DNA of 64,000 nucleotides from Blastococcus fimeti (GCA_900102115.1 FNAW01000001.1:310001-374000); one strand, 5' to 3'. Shown: positions 23,801 to 35,140, numbered from the stretch's first letter. The notes: generated by a model from the sequence alone, not told the origin. A program made the numbers and translations.

Positions 23801-24370
23801 TCAGCCCGGGCCGGGCAGCACCGTGCGCACCACGACCACGGCGTCCAGCACGACGGTGCGCACGCCCCGGACCGCCTCGGCCCGCCGGTGCAGGTCGGCG
23901 GCGTGCTCGGCCAGTTCCACGTAGTCGGCGCCCACCCGGTCGATCGTCCCGACGAGCGAGGTGCCGTCGTCCAGGACGACGCGCACGGCGGCGCGGTCCC
24001 GCGCGAGGCCCCGCAGGGCGCGCCGCAGATCCAGCCTGCCCCGGACCGGACCGGCCTCCACCGCCGGCGCGGTGCGCCGCCCCAGGCCGCTGATCGCCCG
24101 CACGGCGGCGCTCGCCACGAGGCTCTCCCGGCCCTGGCCGTCCACCAGGAGCAGCCAGTCGCTGCCCACGTCGTTCAGCGTCCCGGCCACCGCACCGGCG
24201 CCCCGGCACTGCAGCACGACGGGTGACCCGAGCGCGCCCGCCACCCGGTCCGCCCAGCGCAGGGACCCGACCTCGTGCCGCATCCGGGACGACGTCTCGG
24301 CCCGGTCGGCCGCGTCCTGCTCGGCCTCGAACCGTGCCTCCAGATCCGCGAACAGCTGCTGCCACCGCAC
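23801..24370 (-). CDS. Unrecognised actinobacterial protein, possible Sm-like C-terminal fold
   Basis: A 189-residue soluble protein. It starts with RWQQLFADLEARFEAEQDAADRA, an acidic helix, then ETSSRMRHEVGSLRWADRV. Two regions resemble small beta-barrels: VAGTLNDVGSDWLLLVDGQG and LVGTIDRVGADYVELAEH share a G-T-hydrophobic-x-x-V-G-x-D-W/Y pattern, suggesting two related Sm-like or LysM-like modules. The GTG at 24370 has GGGGAGG 8 nt upstream. Similar proteins occur between HTH and LysM genes in related actinobacteria, in my recollection. No function is assigned. Confidence 0.7.
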   Translation of the reverse strand: MRWQQLFADLEARFEAEQDAADRAETSSRMRHEVGSLRWADRVAGALGSPVVLQCRGAGAVAGTLNDVGSDWLLLVDGQGRESLVASAAVRAISGLGRRTAPAVEAGPVRGRLDLRRALRGLARDRAAVRVVLDDGTSLVGTIDRVGADYVELAEHAADLHRRAEAVRGVRTVVLDAVVVVRTVLPGPG

Positions 24371-24411
24371 GGGCGCCACCTCCCCGTCGCAGCCTAGATC
24401 ACCTCGTTCAC

Positions 24412-24441
24412 TTGCGTTTGCGTGCATTTGCTTGTTTTAGT
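24412..24441 (+). promoter_or_regulatory. AT-rich candidate promoter of the LysM gene
   Basis: A rare AT-rich stretch with TTGCGT (24412-24417) as possible -35 and TTTAGT (24436-24441) as possible -10, spaced 18 nt. It also contains repeated TTGCGT/TTTGCGTG/TTTGCTTG units. The LysM gene ATG follows 27 nt later. Confidence 0.35.
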
Positions 24442-24468
24442 GAGCACTCATCGAACGGGAGGAGCACC

Positions 24469-25155
24469 ATGTCGGGACGACGACTGCTCGGCACGGCGAT
24501 GGCCATGGCTGCCATCGCCGGCGTCCTGGCCGTGCTGGCCCCGCCCGTCCAGGAGATGACCGCGACGGTGCTGGCCGCCCAGGACACCGTGGACAGGACC
24601 GGTGCGGAGGCGCTGCTGACGGCGGCCGCCGGGATGCTGGCCTGGGGCGTCTGGGCATGGGGAGCGCTCGGTCTGGCCCTGACCGCGGCCTCCGCGCTCC
24701 CCGGGGCGGTGGGTCGGGTCTCCGTCGGGCTGGTCCGGGTCGTCCTCCCCGGTGGAGCGCGACGTGCCGCCGCCCTCGCGCTCGGCCTCGGCCTCGGGCT
24801 CAGCGGTCCGCTCGCGGCCACCACGCTCCTGGTGGCGACCGCGCCCGCAGCCGCCGCCGGGCCGGTGCCGGCCGCCGTCCCCGACTGGCCCGTACCGGCG
24901 CCCGCTGCGCCGGTCGGCGGACCCCCCGACTGGCCCGACGCACCTGTCCCGATCCCTTCCGGCAGCCACGTCGTCGTCCGCGGGGACTGCCTGTGGGACA
25001 TCGCCGCCGCGGCGTTGTCCGCCGGCTCCGGCCGGACGCCCTCCCCGGCCGAGGTCGCGCGGGCGACGCACTCCTGGTGGGCCGCGAACGCCGACGTCAT
25101 CGGCCCCGATCCCGACCTGCTCCTGCCCGGACAGGTGCTCCGCCCGCCTCCGTGA
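24469..25155 (+). CDS. Membrane LysM-domain protein
   Basis: A 228-residue protein with three likely membrane segments in the first 125 residues: one after the basic start, one at MLAWGVWAWGALGLAL, and one at ALGLGLGLSGPLAATTLL. A Pro-rich linker follows, then a C-terminal LysM-like domain from SHVVVRGDCLWDIAA to LLLPGQVLRPP. LysM binds the glycan of peptidoglycan, so the domain should lie outside the membrane. The ATG has GGGAGGAGC upstream. The gene sits before the Rv3235-family gene, 47 bp apart, probably one operon. A role in wall assembly is inferred. Confidence 0.82.
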   Translation: MSGRRLLGTAMAMAAIAGVLAVLAPPVQEMTATVLAAQDTVDRTGAEALLTAAAGMLAWGVWAWGALGLALTAASALPGAVGRVSVGLVRVVLPGGARRAAALALGLGLGLSGPLAATTLLVATAPAAAAGPVPAAVPDWPVPAPAAPVGGPPDWPDAPVPIPSGSHVVVRGDCLWDIAAAALSAGSGRTPSPAEVARATHSWWAANADVIGPDPDLLLPGQVLRPPP

Positions 25156-25202
25156 GGCGAGGCGCCCTCCCTCCCCGACCGCCCCCGACACCGGGAGTCC
25201 GC

Positions 25203-25769
25203 ATGACCGCGCCCGTCCGCCCGTCCCCCGTCGCCACCCCCGCCCACTCCGCGCCGGCGTCGCCGTCCCTCCGGCTGGTCCGCGTGCCGACGCCCCAGCC
25301 CCCGCTGCAGGATCAGCGCCTGCCGGTCCGCCTGGTCGTCCCCGGCGTCGCGGTCCCGCGACCGCCGCACCGGCCCGGTCCGCGTCCCCGGCTCGCCGGC
25401 GCCGCGTTCCGGGACGACGAGTTCGGGCCCGCCTGGTCGCTGCGCGCCGAGCTCCCCGCCGCGGGTGAGGCCGGACGGCGGGTGGTGACGCTCGCGCTCG
25501 AGGTGCTCGCCGGCCGGCGGCCGATCGGCCAGCTCCAGGCGCTCACCTCGCCCGGGGTCTTCGCGGCGCTGGCCGGGGGCCGGCGGCCCCGCTGGTGCTC
25601 CGAGGGCACTGCCCCGCTGCTCGTCGGCCCGGTGCACGTCTGCGAGCCGGTCGACGGCGTCGCCGAGGTGAGCGCGGTCGCCCACCGCGGTGGGCGGGCG
25701 CACGCGGTCGCTGCCCGCCTGGAGGGCATCGACGGCCGGTGGCGCTGCACCGCCCTGCAGATCGGCTGA
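25203..25769 (+). CDS. Rv3235-family protein
   Basis: A 188-residue protein. The first 65 residues are Pro/Arg-rich and disordered. The C-terminal 110 residues form the Rv3235/DUF6459 fold, with LALEVLAGRRPIGQLQALTS, VFAALAGG and VSAVAHRGGRAHAVAARLEG. The family is conserved in actinobacteria just upstream of secA, and structural relatives suggest a cystatin-like or SecA-associated fold, but function is unknown. It starts at an ATG 47 bp after the LysM gene. It is separated from secA here by the acyltransferase-ankyrin gene, which mycobacteria lack at this site in my recollection. Confidence 0.85.
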   Translation: MTAPVRPSPVATPAHSAPASPSLRLVRVPTPQPPLQDQRLPVRLVVPGVAVPRPPHRPGPRPRLAGAAFRDDEFGPAWSLRAELPAAGEAGRRVVTLALEVLAGRRPIGQLQALTSPGVFAALAGGRRPRWCSEGTAPLLVGPVHVCEPVDGVAEVSAVAHRGGRAHAVAARLEGIDGRWRCTALQIG

Positions 25770-25846
25770 GCCGCTGACCCCGCCTCGCAGCCTGCGGCGG
25801 CGCGGACTGCTCGTTCTCCTCGGCGTGGAAGAAGGAGGCGTCCGGC

Positions 25847-27418
25847 TCAGCTCGCCTTCGCCGCCTCCAGCAGGGTTCTCATCCCCGAGAGGTCGAAGTG
25901 GCTGGCCGTCGCACGGGCGCTGGGCGTACCGGCGTCCGGGTCGCCGCCCGCGGCGAGCAGGTGACCCACCGTCTCCGCGGACCGCCGGTACACCGCCACG
26001 CTGAGCGCCGTCTGGCCGCGGTCGTTGGTCCGCGAGTGGTCGGCGCCCCGGGCGAGCAGTGCGGCGACCGTGTCCGCACGGGAGTGATCGGCCGCAAGGA
26101 TCAGCAGCGTGTCGCCGTGGTCGTTGGCCAGGTCCACCGGTGTGCCGCTGTCCAGCGCGGCGACGAGCTGCTCCGTGTGCCCGCCCATCGCCAGCTCGAA
26201 CGACCGGCTGCCCGCCGCGCCGCCGTAGCCGGCCGACACAGCCGTCAGCGATCGGTCCGGCACGAGCGAGCGCCAGCGGCTGATGGGCCTCTCGACCAGC
26301 ACGTAGAGGACGCTCGCCATGGCCACGGAGCCTCCCCACACGACCGGCGCCATCAGCCAGACGCTCCCGCTGGGGACGACGGCGCCCAGGCTCTCGTAGA
26401 GGCCGACCAGCACCGGGACGTGCAGGAGGAAGACCCCGTAGGAGATCTCGCCCAGGTGCCGCATGGGGCGGCTCGCGAGGGCGCGGCGCACGGGGCCCCG
26501 GTCTGGTTCGGCCAGCACGAGGGGCAGGACGAGGAAGAAGGCGACCCCCATGTTCAGGACGTTCTTGAGCGTCGCCTCGGCCGGTGTGGGCACGATGAGG
26601 CCCACGGGCCCCGTGAGAGGACTGCAGGCGACGACGTACAGCGCCAGCGCGACCGTCCAGCAGGCGCCGAGGTTCGCGGCCATGCCCCTGGCCACCTGCA
26701 CCGGCCGCCAGGTGGGGTCCGCGACCGTGAGGAACGCCAGGGCCATGCCTGCAGCGAACCAGCCGGCGAACGCCGGCAACCACGTGTACGTCGGGGCCGA
26801 CCCGTCCCACCACAGCCAGGCCAGGTAGAGGTACAGCGGCCCGGCGACGGCCAGACCGGCCAGGACGAGCAGGCCGGGCCAGGGCCGGTCGGCACGTCCA
26901 CGGGACACGGTGATCAGCCCGAGGGCCAGCAGCGGGAGCACCGCGTAGAAGCTCACCTCCACGCAGAGGCTCCACGCGTGGAGGAGCCCGGCAGCGTAGA
27001 ACTGATCGTCGTAGGTCATCACGAGCGCCAGGTGGCGGAACCAGGTGGTGCCGTCGGCGCCGGCGTTCGCGTCGAGGAGCAGCAGCGCGGCGGCCACCGT
27101 GATCCAGTAGGCCGGCAGGATCCGCAACGCCCGCCGCCACAGGTACGCGCCGGGAGAGGGGGCCGGCCGCCGGGCCACCGCGGCCGCGGCGAACGGGCGG
27201 AAGAGCAGGAAGCCCGACAGGACGAAGAACACCGCCACGCCGACCTCGAGGTGGTACAGGGCCCGCCCGACGACGCCGGCGGAGTCCACGCCGGCGTAGC
27301 TCCCTACGTGCATGATCAGGATGACCGTGGCGGCGAGGATGCGCGCACCGTCCAGGCACGGGAAGGCCCGCTCGGTCGTGGCCACGGGCCCGCCGTCCAG
27401 CGTCGCCGATGCCGTCAT
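25847..27418 (-). CDS. Acyltransferase 3 membrane protein fused to C-terminal ankyrin repeats
   Basis: A 523-residue protein. Residues about 20-375 form a ten-helix acyltransferase 3 (OafA/YrhL) domain: CLDGARILAATVILIMHVG with the catalytic His, FFVLSGFLLFRPF, RRALRILPAYW, and GEISYGVFLLHVPV. Residues about 407-523 are three or four ankyrin repeats (DLANDHGDTLLILAADH, GADHSRTNDRGQTALSVAV, GGDPDAGTPSARATA). The family O-acylates surface glycans; the ankyrin part should be cytoplasmic. GGAGGACTC precedes the ATG at 27418. Closely similar ankyrin proteins exist as separate actinobacterial genes, as recalled, so this looks like a gene fusion. The frame is continuous. Confidence 0.85.
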   Translation of the reverse strand: MTASATLDGGPVATTERAFPCLDGARILAATVILIMHVGSYAGVDSAGVVGRALYHLEVGVAVFFVLSGFLLFRPFAAAAVARRPAPSPGAYLWRRALRILPAYWITVAAALLLLDANAGADGTTWFRHLALVMTYDDQFYAAGLLHAWSLCVEVSFYAVLPLLALGLITVSRGRADRPWPGLLVLAGLAVAGPLYLYLAWLWWDGSAPTYTWLPAFAGWFAAGMALAFLTVADPTWRPVQVARGMAANLGACWTVALALYVVACSPLTGPVGLIVPTPAEATLKNVLNMGVAFFLVLPLVLAEPDRGPVRRALASRPMRHLGEISYGVFLLHVPVLVGLYESLGAVVPSGSVWLMAPVVWGGSVAMASVLYVLVERPISRWRSLVPDRSLTAVSAGYGGAAGSRSFELAMGGHTEQLVAALDSGTPVDLANDHGDTLLILAADHSRADTVAALLARGADHSRTNDRGQTALSVAVYRRSAETVGHLLAAGGDPDAGTPSARATASHFDLSGMRTLLEAAKAS

Positions 27419-27737
27419 GAGTCCTCCGTCGAAGAGACGAGCCCGTACAGGGCCCGTACAGACCTCGCGGAGGGTAACCGTCACCCCGGTACCCAGGAAG
27501 CCCCTCAGCTCGGGAGAAACCGCAGGGGTGGCCGTGGCAGCGGGCCCCAGCATGCCGGCCGGTCACCCGGTAGAGGGGACGCCAGGTTCACTCCATGTGA
27601 TGAGTCGCGAGGTGCTCCGCGGTTCCGACCGTTGCCGGCGGCCGTGGGACGACCGCGACGAGACTCCCGTCGTCGGCGAGCCGGCGGCTGACCCGACCAG
27701 CTGATGTCAGGCGCCGACCGCCGGCTCGCTCAGCCGG
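27419..27737. other. 319-bp gene-free gap between acyltransferase-ankyrin and secA
   Basis: No coding pattern is seen on either strand. It holds a near-perfect tandem pair of gcccgtacagg at about 27450-27470, in the acyltransferase leader, and a 6-bp hairpin CCGGCT-cgctc-AGCCGG (27721-27737) directly after the secA stop that could be a weak terminator. The rest shows nothing recognisable. Confidence 0.5.
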
Positions 27738-30722
<2,985 letters not shown>

Positions 30723-30728
30723 GACCCC

Positions 30729-30734
30729 AGCGTA
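30729..30734 (-). promoter_or_regulatory. -10 box of secA
   Basis: TACGCT on the minus strand, 6 nt before the GTG start. It faces the TAGCCT box of the divergent PPOX gene about 60 bp away. Confidence 0.45.
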
Positions 30735-30791
30735 GGCGTGCCACCTGGGAACGCGGCCCCTGCGCGGTCCGAACCGCCCGCTCCGTTGCTC

Positions 30792-30797
30792 TAGCCT
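30792..30797 (+). promoter_or_regulatory. -10 box of the PPOX gene
   Basis: TAGCCT followed by 7 nt and the GTG at 30805, a leaderless layout. Confidence 0.45.
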
Positions 30798-30804
30798 CCC
30801 GCGG

Positions 30805-31197
30805 GTGTCCAGGAACCCCGCAGACCTCGCCCCGGCCACGCTCGAGTTCCTCACCGAGCGGCACCTGGCGACGTTGACCACGCTGCGCGCCGACGGCAGC
30901 CCGCACGTCGTCCCCGTCGGCGTCACCTTCGACTCCGCCACCGCCACCGCCCGGGTGATCACCTCGGACACCTCGGTGAAGGCCCGGCACGTGCGCGCCG
31001 GACAGGCCCGCGTCGCCGTCTGCCAGGTCGAGGGCGCCCGCTGGCTGACCCTCGAGGGGGCGGCGGTGGTGAAGGACGACGCCGCCTCGGTGGCCGACGC
31101 CGTCGAGCGCTACGCCCGGCGCTACCGGCAGCCCCGGGAGAACCCCGCCCGAGTGGTCATCGAGATCTCGGTGGACCGGGTCCTCGGCAACGCGTGA
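30805..31197 (+). CDS. PPOX-class F420/flavin-dependent oxidoreductase
   Basis: A 130-residue split-barrel protein of the pyridoxamine phosphate oxidase-like class (TIGR03618 type). Signs are [24 protein letters not shown] and, in the C-terminal part, [10 protein letters not shown]. In actinobacteria many such proteins use F420, and FbiA/FbiB are encoded 20 kb away. Cofactor and substrate cannot be fixed from sequence alone. It is divergent from secA and 10 bp upstream of the GNAT gene, so these two form a short operon. Confidence 0.85.
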   Translation: MSRNPADLAPATLEFLTERHLATLTTLRADGSPHVVPVGVTFDSATATARVITSDTSVKARHVRAGQARVAVCQVEGARWLTLEGAAVVKDDAASVADAVERYARRYRQPRENPARVVIEISVDRVLGNA

Positions 31198-31207
31198 GGA
31201 TGCCGCG

Positions 31208-31759
31208 GTGGACCTCACCCTGATCGACCTGCCCAGCGAGGTCGTGCGCACCGAGCGGCTGGTCCTGCGCCCCTACCGGCCCGAGGACGTCGCGGCGGTG
31301 CACCGTGCGTGCCAGGACGCCGGGATCCAGCGCTGGATCACCGTGCTCCCCGTGCCCTACACCGACGAGGACGCGCGGACCTGGGTCGAGGAGGTGGCGC
31401 CCGCCGAGCGGGCCGAGGGCGCGGGGATGCCGGTGGTGGTGGAGGCGCACGGCGAGCTGGTGGGCGCGGCCGGCCTCCACTTCCGACCCGGGCGGCTGGG
31501 GCCGGAGATCGGCTACTGGATCGCCCCGTGGGGACGCGGGCACGGGTACGCGGCCGAGGCCGCCGCTGCGCTCGCCGAGTGGGCCCTCGGCCTGGGCGCT
31601 CCCCGGGTGCACCTCTACGCCGACGTCGACAACACCGCCTCGCAGGCGGTCGCGGAACGGGCTGGCTTCACCCGCGAGGGCGTGGTGCGGGGGTGCCTGG
31701 ACCGACGGGACGGCGGCCGCGGGGACGCGGTGCTGTTCGGCCGGCTGCCGGAGGACTGA
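31208..31759 (+). CDS. GNAT-family N-acetyltransferase (RimJ-like)
   Basis: A 183-residue acetyltransferase. Family motifs are ERLVLRPYRPEDVAAV, GPEIGYWIAPWGRGHGYA (acetyl-CoA loop GRGHGYA), and NTASQAVAERAGFTREG. This RimJ/RimL-like pattern acylates amino groups of proteins or small molecules; the target is unknown. The GTG start has GAGGATG upstream and lies 10 bp after the PPOX stop. The gene ends 5 bp before a long palindromic element. Confidence 0.87.
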   Translation: MDLTLIDLPSEVVRTERLVLRPYRPEDVAAVHRACQDAGIQRWITVLPVPYTDEDARTWVEEVAPAERAEGAGMPVVVEAHGELVGAAGLHFRPGRLGPEIGYWIAPWGRGHGYAAEAAAALAEWALGLGAPRVHLYADVDNTASQAVAERAGFTREGVVRGCLDRRDGGRGDAVLFGRLPED

Positions 31760-31764
31760 GCTCC

Positions 31765-31850
31765 CCCCGAGTCGATCATCGTCCGCGTGCTCGAGGCCGC
31801 GGCCTGTCGGGCCGTGTCCCGCGCACGCAGACGATGATCAACTCTCGGGG
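31765..31850. repeat. 86-bp palindromic element between convergent genes
   Basis: The left arm starts CCCCGAGTCGATCATCGTC and the right arm ends GATCAACTCTCGGGG. The inner arms GATCATCGTCCGCGTGC (31774-31790) and GCACGCAGACGATGATC (31823-31839) pair over 17 bp with one mismatch, around a 32-nt loop. It lies between the GNAT stop and the hpf stop and could act as a bidirectional terminator. Its AT-containing, patterned arms also look like a dispersed palindromic repeat. Confidence 0.65.
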
Positions 31851-31856
31851 TGGGCG

Positions 31857-32549
31857 TCAGACGCCGGCGACCTGCGCCTCGTCGGCGTGCTCGGGCGCGG
31901 CGCCGTCCGCCGAGACCGGGGCCAGCCGGATGAGCCCGTAGTCGTAGGCGTGCCGGCGGTAGACGACCGTCGGCTGCCCCGTGTCGGCGCACTGGAACAG
32001 GTAGAAGTCGTGGCCGACCAGCTCCATCTCGTGGAGGGCCTGGTCGACGTGCATCGGCGTCGCCGGGTGGACCTTCTCCCGGGCGATCTGCCCGGGCAGG
32101 TGCTCGTCCAGATCGGTCACGGGCGCCTCACCGGCCTGGTCCAGGTCGGGCAGGGCGTCGGCCCCGAAGGAGGCGTCGACGATCGGGCCCAGCGCGGCGT
32201 TGTCGGCCATCCGGACGCTGGCCGGGGTCCGCCGGCCGTGGTGGACGCGCCGCCGGTCGGCCGCGCGGCGCAGCCGGGTGTCCAGCTTGGTCACCGCGAG
32301 GTCCAGGGCGGCGTAGAAGTCGGCGCCGTTGGCCTCGGCGCGGACCACCGGGCCCTTGCCGCGCAGCGTGATCTCCACGCGCTGGGCGCTGGCTGCCTGG
32401 CGGGGGTTCTTCTCGTGGAAGAGCTCCACGTCGATCCGGAGGATCTTCAGCTTCCGGTCGAAGCGGTCGGTGGACCCGACCTTGTCCTCGACGAGCTGGC
32501 GGTAGTGCTCGGGAACTTCGACATTGCGACCACGTACGACGATCTCCAT
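31857..32549 (-). CDS. hpf: Long-form ribosome hibernation promoting factor
   Basis: A 230-residue long HPF. The N-terminal 100 residues (MEIVVRGRNVEVPEHYRQLV, NGADFYAALDLAVTKLDTRL) form the ribosome-binding domain. After a linker the C-terminal domain (VDQALHEMELVGHDFYLFQ, VVYRRHAYDYGLIRL) drives 100S ribosome dimerisation. The ATG has CGGGAGG upstream. Order hpf-comF beside secA is conserved in actinobacteria (Rv3241c, recalled). It may be induced in stationary phase; no control site was seen. Confidence 0.93.
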   Translation of the reverse strand: MEIVVRGRNVEVPEHYRQLVEDKVGSTDRFDRKLKILRIDVELFHEKNPRQAASAQRVEITLRGKGPVVRAEANGADFYAALDLAVTKLDTRLRRAADRRRVHHGRRTPASVRMADNAALGPIVDASFGADALPDLDQAGEAPVTDLDEHLPGQIAREKVHPATPMHVDQALHEMELVGHDFYLFQCADTGQPTVVYRRHAYDYGLIRLAPVSADGAAPEHADEAQVAGV

Positions 32550-32590
32550 GAGACCTCCCGGTAGAAATCCGGCGTTGGGTCGCTTCGACG

Positions 32591-33376
32591 CTAGTCCCTC
32601 GGCAGCGGTCCCGACAGTCGATCAGCCGATACCTGGCGACGCTGCCGCGGGGTCGCGGCGACGACCGCGGCGAGGACCGGCGGACCGCCCGGCCGGGCCA
32701 GCGCGGCGAGCACCGAACCGGCCTCGGTGAGCGTCGCGCCGCTGGTGACGACGTCGTCGACGAGGACGAGCGGGCCCTCGACGGCGCCCGCGCCCGGGGC
32801 GAGCGCGAACGTCCCCGCGAGGTTGGCCCGCCGCTGCCCGGCCGAGAGCCCGGCGGAGTCGCGCACCCGGCCGCAGCGGCGCAGCAGGCGGGCCTGCGCC
32901 GCCGGCAGGCCCGCGGCACACAGCTCGCGGACGGCCTGGCCGGCGAGCTCCCGGACGTGGTCCCGCCCCCGCTCCCGCAGCGCGGCGGCCGAGCTCGGCA
33001 CCGGCACGAGCAGCACCTGCCGCGGCGGCGGCCCGGGGACGGCGGTGACGACCGCGGCAACGGCCAGCGCCAGCGCCGTGCCCAGGGGGTGGGCGAGCTC
33101 GGCCCGGCCGCGCTCCTTGAAGGCGAGCACCGCCGGCCGCACCGCCCCGTCGTAGGCGCCGGCGGCGACCGTCGGCGGGAAGCCCTCGGGGAAGCGGCGG
33201 GGCGAGGCCAGGTGCGGGCGGGCGAGCAGCGCGGCGCAGCGGCGGCAGAGCGCGGGACCGGGCAGGCCGCACCCGGCGCACGTGCGGGGCAGCACCAGGT
33301 CGGCGAGCGCGGACCACGCCGATGCCGCCACCGGCCCAGCGTGGCCCAGCGACGCCCGCTCGGGGGGCCGGGGCAC
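32591..33376 (-). CDS. comF: ComF-family phosphoribosyltransferase-like protein
   Basis: A protein of up to 261 residues with an N-terminal zinc finger (CAGCGLPGPALCRRC) and a phosphoribosyltransferase domain ending in the PRPP-loop motif LVLVDDVVTSGATL. The middle part has LVPVPSSAAALRERGRDHV. ComF proteins are linked to DNA uptake and recombination, though the biochemical role in actinobacteria is unsettled. Start: GTG 33376, or GTG 33331 just before the zinc finger; both are possible. It lies 41 bp upstream of hpf. Confidence 0.85.
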   Translation of the reverse strand: MPRPPERASLGHAGPVAASAWSALADLVLPRTCAGCGLPGPALCRRCAALLARPHLASPRRFPEGFPPTVAAGAYDGAVRPAVLAFKERGRAELAHPLGTALALAVAAVVTAVPGPPPRQVLLVPVPSSAAALRERGRDHVRELAGQAVRELCAAGLPAAQARLLRRCGRVRDSAGLSAGQRRANLAGTFALAPGAGAVEGPLVLVDDVVTSGATLTEAGSVLAALARPGGPPVLAAVVAATPRQRRQVSADRLSGPLPRD

Positions 33377-33406
33377 GCATCTGTGGATCCAAGCCGGGGA
33401 CGTCCG

Positions 33407-35140
33407 TCAGAGGGGGTAGAACGGCGCCGATCCGCGCACCGGTTCCTGACCGCGCAGCAGTGTCACCCACCGCTGGCCCGACCACTGCCAGAGGGAGTCG
33501 CCGGCGACGACGAGCGGCGGCCGGCCGGGCGCCGCCGCCAGCGCGGTGGGCCGGGCCGGCAGCCCGGCCCTCCCCTCCGTGGCGAGGTCCCAGCCGTCCA
33601 CGAAGACCGAGTACAGCTGCTGCTCCCCCGGCTCGCCGGCCAGCACCCACAGCTCCCCTGCCGAGCGCCACGCCACGTCGACGACCGACGACAGGCCGGG
33701 CGTCACCTCGATGAAGTCGCGGACCGCGAACCTGGGCTCCTCGTCCTGCACGACCGTGCCGACGTACAACCGCCGGACCCCCCGCGCGTCGGCCGCCACG
33801 ACGGCCAGGCGGACGCCGTCGGGCGAGAGCTCGATGACCTGGGCCGCGCCCAGGGTGGACAGCGTCGGCGCGCCGACCCCCTGCGGGGCGCCGTCCGCGG
33901 ACACCCGCACGATCTCCACGCCGTTGCGGAGCAGCCAGATCTCCTGGCTGGTCACCGCCACCGTGGGGCTGCTCAGCGTCCCGCCACCGAACGGCACGGG
34001 CGCCAGCTCGCCGGCATAGCGCCCGCGCAGGAGCGAGGCGCTCCCCGGCTCCGGGCGCACCCCGACCAGGAAGGTGAGCTCCCCGGTCCGGGGGTCGGCC
34101 GAGGCAGCGGCCGACGTGAGGCCGGCGCCCGCCTGCCCGGCCGGGCCGGGGGCGGGCTGGCCGTCGGTGACCCTGCGGAGCGCACCGGTCTCGTCGAGGT
34201 AGTGCCCGACGGCCGGGAGCGGGGTGGCCTCGGGGTCGAAGGTCGACCAGTCGTCGATCGTCTGCCGCTGCGGCACGTCCTCCAGCTCCAGCGGCTCGCC
34301 GTCGACGCTGATCTCCACCGAGCGGATCCCCAGGTCGTCCAGCTGGGTGAGCGTCCACACCAGCTGCGCGCAGAGCTCGCGCAGCGGCGTGGCCGGCTCG
34401 ACCATGAGGCCGGCGAGATCGACCCGTGCCGTCGAGTCCTCCACCGTGACCGTGCGGGCCAGCCGGGCACCGGTCAGCGGGTTCTCGACGCCCGGGGCGA
34501 GCGTCGGCGCGGCCCCCTCGATCAGCCGCTCCACCAGCGCGGTCGGTTGCGCCTCGCCGCGGATGAGGTACCGGGGATCGGGGACGAGCTGCGTCAGCGT
34601 GGGGTCGAGGAAGTAGGCGTCGACGCGGTCGTAGACCCGCTCGAAGTCCGAGTCCAGCATCACCAGGGTGTCCGGCGGGTCGGTGATCCGCCACTCGCCG
34701 CCGACCTCGGCCAGCGGGAAGGCGTAGGTGTACGGGTCGGCGCCCGCGACGGCGAAGGAGCCGCGCGGGTCGACGCTGCCCACGCGGGCCGCGGTCACCT
34801 CGACCGAGCCGGCCTCGCCGGCCACCGTCGCGTACCCCTGGCTGACGATCGTGATGCTGGTGGCGTCGGTCCACGTGCGCGCCGCGTCGGGGGCCAGGTA
34901 CTCGGCGGCCACCGGCCGCCCGCGCACGCGGCTGCCCGCCGCGTCGATGAAGCCGCGCACGACCTCCTCGGGGGTCGCGCCCGGCGCCGGCGGCAGCGGC
35001 TCGAACCCGACGTCCTGGACCGGCCGCGTCGGCGCCTGGGTGATCGGCACCGTCGGTGAGCTGGTCGGCACGATGGAACAGGCCGAGATCCCCAGCAGCA
35101 GCGCAGCGGCCAGCGCCGGCAGACCCGTCCGCCGCCTCAC
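33407..35140 (-). CDS. lpqB: Lipoprotein LpqB (GerMN and beta-propeller)
   Basis: A 577-residue lipoprotein. The N-terminus is GLPALAAALLLGISACS with lipobox ISAC. A GerMN domain lies around residues 180-290 (FLDPTLTQLVPDPRYLI, VRTLPD-like spacing), followed by a propeller-like C-terminus (SPTVAVTSQEIWLLRNG, VIELSPDGVRLAVV). In mycobacteria LpqB interacts with the extracellular part of MtrB and modulates MtrAB signalling. The GTG start overlaps the mtrB TGA by 4 nt (GTGA) with GGGAGG upstream. Order mtrA-mtrB-lpqB is conserved. Confidence 0.93.
   Translation of the reverse strand: MRRRTGLPALAAALLLGISACSIVPTSSPTVPITQAPTRPVQDVGFEPLPPAPGATPEEVVRGFIDAAGSRVRGRPVAAEYLAPDAARTWTDATSITIVSQGYATVAGEAGSVEVTAARVGSVDPRGSFAVAGADPYTYAFPLAEVGGEWRITDPPDTLVMLDSDFERVYDRVDAYFLDPTLTQLVPDPRYLIRGEAQPTALVERLIEGAAPTLAPGVENPLTGARLARTVTVEDSTARVDLAGLMVEPATPLRELCAQLVWTLTQLDDLGIRSVEISVDGEPLELEDVPQRQTIDDWSTFDPEATPLPAVGHYLDETGALRRVTDGQPAPGPAGQAGAGLTSAAASADPRTGELTFLVGVRPEPGSASLLRGRYAGELAPVPFGGGTLSSPTVAVTSQEIWLLRNGVEIVRVSADGAPQGVGAPTLSTLGAAQVIELSPDGVRLAVVAADARGVRRLYVGTVVQDEEPRFAVRDFIEVTPGLSSVVDVAWRSAGELWVLAGEPGEQQLYSVFVDGWDLATEGRAGLPARPTALAAAPGRPPLVVAGDSLWQWSGQRWVTLLRGQEPVRGSAPFYPL

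Noticed and set aside
26080..26190. Separate ankyrin gene starting at an internal ATG near 26188
   Set aside because: No Shine-Dalgarno or -10 box precedes it and the frame is open from the acyltransferase domain.
31765..31850. Insertion sequence
   Set aside because: Too short, no transposase and no target duplication seen.
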